From: Planctomycetota bacterium
GTDB taxonomy: Bacteria; Planctomycetota; J058
Length of the DNA stretch: 38,882 bases
NCBI GenBank assembly: GCA_019636275.1
Contig: JAHBXY010000083.1
Location: forward strand, 1 to 38,882
Direction: 5' to 3'
Part shown: positions 35,082 through 38,882 of the stretch, piece after piece
How the letters are laid out: every line of letters starts with the position of its first letter
Numbering within the stretch: position 1 is the stretch's first letter
The notes under the pieces: model-generated
Database searches by the model: none
Seen by the model: only the letters and a program-made list of their open reading frames with translations
Told to the model about the DNA's origin: nothing
Program-made: the position numbers and the translations under genes

Positions 35082-35699
35082 TCAGGGCGCGCCGGCGGCG
35101 CGTGCGCGGAGGGCCGCGCGGTACTCCTCGACGGCGCGCGTCATCGGCCGGACGTCGACGAAGCGCAGGAGCAGGTCCAGGTCGAGCCCCGCGAGGACCT
35201 CGCTGCGGGGGATCGCCTCGTAGCGGTCCCCGCGCAGGGCGTGGAGCGAGATCGCCCCGGCCCGCCAGAACCACACCTCGCGCACGCCGAGCGGCCGGTA
35301 GACGTCCAGCTTGCTCAGGCCCCCTGACGTGACGATGACCTCGATCGCCAGGTCGGGCAGGGCGGGCTCCTCCTCGGCGCCGAGCACGTAGCACTCATCG
35401 GGCTCGCAGCCCCGCTCCAGCTCCTTGCGCTCGAGCGTCCAGCGGCCATACGGCGTGATGCCCACGCCGGTCTCGAGGCACCACGCCTCGACGAGGCGGC
35501 CGATCATGGAGGCGACCAGCTCGTGACGACGGCCCGGGCTCATGAGCTCCAGCCTCCCCTCCAGGTAGGTCAGCCGCGGCGTACTCCCCTCGCCGCGGAG
35601 CTCGAGCAGGCGCTGGTAGTCGGCCCACGTCGCGCCGTGCAGGACGACCAGGTGGTCCTGGTCGACCGCGGCGGAGGGGGTGGTGAGGAGCTCGGTCAC
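35082..35699 (-). CDS. Uma2-family (DUF820) endonuclease-like protein
   Basis: The 205-residue product is taken from the GTG at 35699, where family similarity starts; the frame is open to 35810, but that part is glycine/alanine-rich and lies upstream of the TATGAT box. Motifs: LTYLEGRLELMSPGRRHELV, PYGRWTLERKELERGCEPDE, and LPDLAIEVIVTSGGLSKLDV, which carries the D-x3-E of a PD-(D/E)xK nuclease fold, then YRPLGVREVWFW. The family is abundant in cyanobacteria and Planctomycetota and predicted to be a nuclease, but its substrate and role are not established. All predicted active-site acidic residues are present. It sits between hppA and ruvB on the same strand with its own promoter candidate. 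Confidence 0.88.
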   Translation of the reverse strand: MTELLTTPSAAVDQDHLVVLHGATWADYQRLLELRGEGSTPRLTYLEGRLELMSPGRRHELVASMIGRLVEAWCLETGVGITPYGRWTLERKELERGCEPDECYVLGAEEEPALPDLAIEVIVTSGGLSKLDVYRPLGVREVWFWRAGAISLHALRGDRYEAIPRSEVLAGLDLDLLLRFVDVRPMTRAVEEYRAALRARAAGAP

Positions 35700-35756
35700 G
35701 GGTGGCTCTCGGGCGCTGGTCGCCTGCGGCGGCCAGAGGCGCGCGGCCGCTCCGCC

Positions 35757-35762
35757 ATCATA
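35757..35762 (-). promoter_or_regulatory. Possible -10 box for the Uma2-like gene
   Basis: TATGAT on the minus strand, predicted leader about 50 bases to the GTG at 35699. No -35 match. Confidence 0.35.
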
Positions 35763-35816
35763 GCCGCGCGGCGCGAGGGCCGCTCCCCCGGACCCGTCCC
35801 CGCCGTACATGGGCGC

Positions 35817-35850
35817 GGGGGGCCGCCCGGCGCTCGCCGGACCGCCCCCC
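35817..35850 (-). terminator. Strong hairpin downstream of hppA
   Basis: 35817-35831 pairs with 35836-35850 (15 bp with one mismatch and one wobble, loop of four), 34 bases beyond the hppA stop. No T run follows, so termination would rely on the hairpin alone or on a protein factor. Confidence 0.45.
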
Positions 35851-35883
35851 GCTCCAGAGACGCATGCGCTCAGGCCGATGCGC

Positions 35884-38463
<2,580 letters not shown>

Positions 38464-38566
38464 CGGGTTTCTGGGTCCTCTCGGGTCCTCGCCGGCGCGA
38501 GGAGCAACGCGTCATGGGGTGGGGCGCGGCGGCGAGGACTCGTCGCCCGCGCCCGCGGGGCTGCGA

Positions 38567-38595
38567 GTTATATTCAGCGGTGCGTCGGCTGTAAA
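38567..38595 (-). promoter_or_regulatory. Sigma-70-like promoter of hppA
   Basis: On the minus strand TTTACA (38590-38595) and TATAAC (38567-38572) are separated by exactly 17 bases. The predicted start near 38560 gives a leader of about 97 bases. This is the best promoter match in the window, for a gene expected to be strongly expressed. Confidence 0.65.
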
Positions 38596-38702
38596 CCCCC
38601 AACAGGCCCGCGCGGCGGCCCGGCGGACCGGGTTGGCCGGGTGACGCCGGGCGAGCCGCTCGCGGGACGAAGCACTTGGGCGGGGGGGCACGGGAGCGAG
38701 CG

Positions 38703-38882
38703 GTGACGGGACTGCCTCCGGAGGCCCTCGCGGCCGGCGCGTGCCTCGCGGCGATCGCGGTCGGGGTCGGCCAGGGCCTCGCCGGGGGCGCGCCCTGGTC
38801 GAGGTGGCCCCTCGCCATCCTGGGCGCTGGGCTCCTGCTCCTGGGCGCGGCGGCCACCGGCGCGGCGCAGGCGCTGGGGCTC
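38703..38882 (+). CDS. Membrane protein, 3' end outside window
   Basis: A GTG at 38703 with GGGAG seven bases upstream opens a frame that runs off the window end (60 codons). It reads MTGLPPEALAAGACLAAIAV, then a short polar turn (GGAPWSRWP), then a second hydrophobic segment LAILGAGLLLLGAAATGAA. Two transmembrane helices are likely. The family cannot be told from this fragment. It diverges from hppA across 239 bases. Confidence 0.6.
   Translation, partial: MTGLPPEALAAGACLAAIAVGVGQGLAGGAPWSRWPLAILGAGLLLLGAAATGAAQALGL

Overview
The window is bacterial chromosomal DNA of very high G+C content (roughly three quarters by eye), with long open frames on both strands and mostly GTG or ATG starts behind purine-rich ribosome sites. 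Several traits point to Planctomycetota, with Myxococcota as the main alternative: two giant membrane-anchored Ser/Thr kinases with TPR tails, a prokaryotic RING-type zinc protein, an N-terminal GspE/MshE-like helical module shared by a kinase and an acidic protein, an FHA/coiled-coil protein, and a membrane pyrophosphatase with an N-terminal extension. The phylum is an inference. No rRNA, tRNA, transposase, phage gene or CRISPR array was seen.

Layout. 1-4147: a TPR protein cut by the window edge, translationally coupled to a Ser/Thr kinase with TPRs, then a remnant of a TPR tail. 4148-8614: mfd (minus) diverging from an enoyl-CoA hydratase family gene (plus). 8615-8978: a convergent gap filled by a nested palindromic element. 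8979-13994: a minus-strand run of aminotransferase, RING-like protein, ClpP-like protease, family 2 glycosyltransferase and NodB-like protein, interrupted by a 102-bp tandem array. 13995-15872: an unknown plus-strand gene flanked by hairpins and 71-bp repeats. 15873-20348: a charge-block Asp/Lys protein, an OmpA-like lipoprotein, a geranylgeranyl-reductase-like flavoprotein and an outer-membrane barrel candidate. 20479-24653: an FHA protein whose long coiled-coil tail is broken by many frameshifts and ends in 18/19-bp minisatellites. 24690-29694: a TraB-like protein diverging from a second kinase-TPR gene that carries one frameshift. 29695-31871: structured repeats, then tsaD overlapping larB. 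31988-38463: a minus-strand run of Trm112-like, SpoIID-like, ruvB, Uma2-like and hppA. A truncated membrane ORF closes the window.

The most unusual signals are non-coding. A roughly 150-bp structured element sits directly after the stop codons of two unrelated genes, at 15872-15721 (minus) and 29697-29850 (plus), with a degenerate third copy behind the second. The two good copies differ by paired substitutions that keep two separate stems intact. A 211-bp nested palindrome occupies a convergent gap, and five tandem-repeat families lie in gaps or low-complexity coding regions. Many genes have a lone TANNNT hexamer just upstream with no clear -35 box.

Functionally the window mixes housekeeping (Mfd, RuvB, TsaD, ClpP, Trm112, pyrophosphatase) with phospho-signalling (two kinases, one FHA protein) and envelope functions (OmpA, barrel, SpoIID, glycosyltransferase). 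Single-base frame breaks in the glycosyltransferase, the second kinase and especially the FHA tail could be real decay or sequencing errors in G+C-rich repeats.
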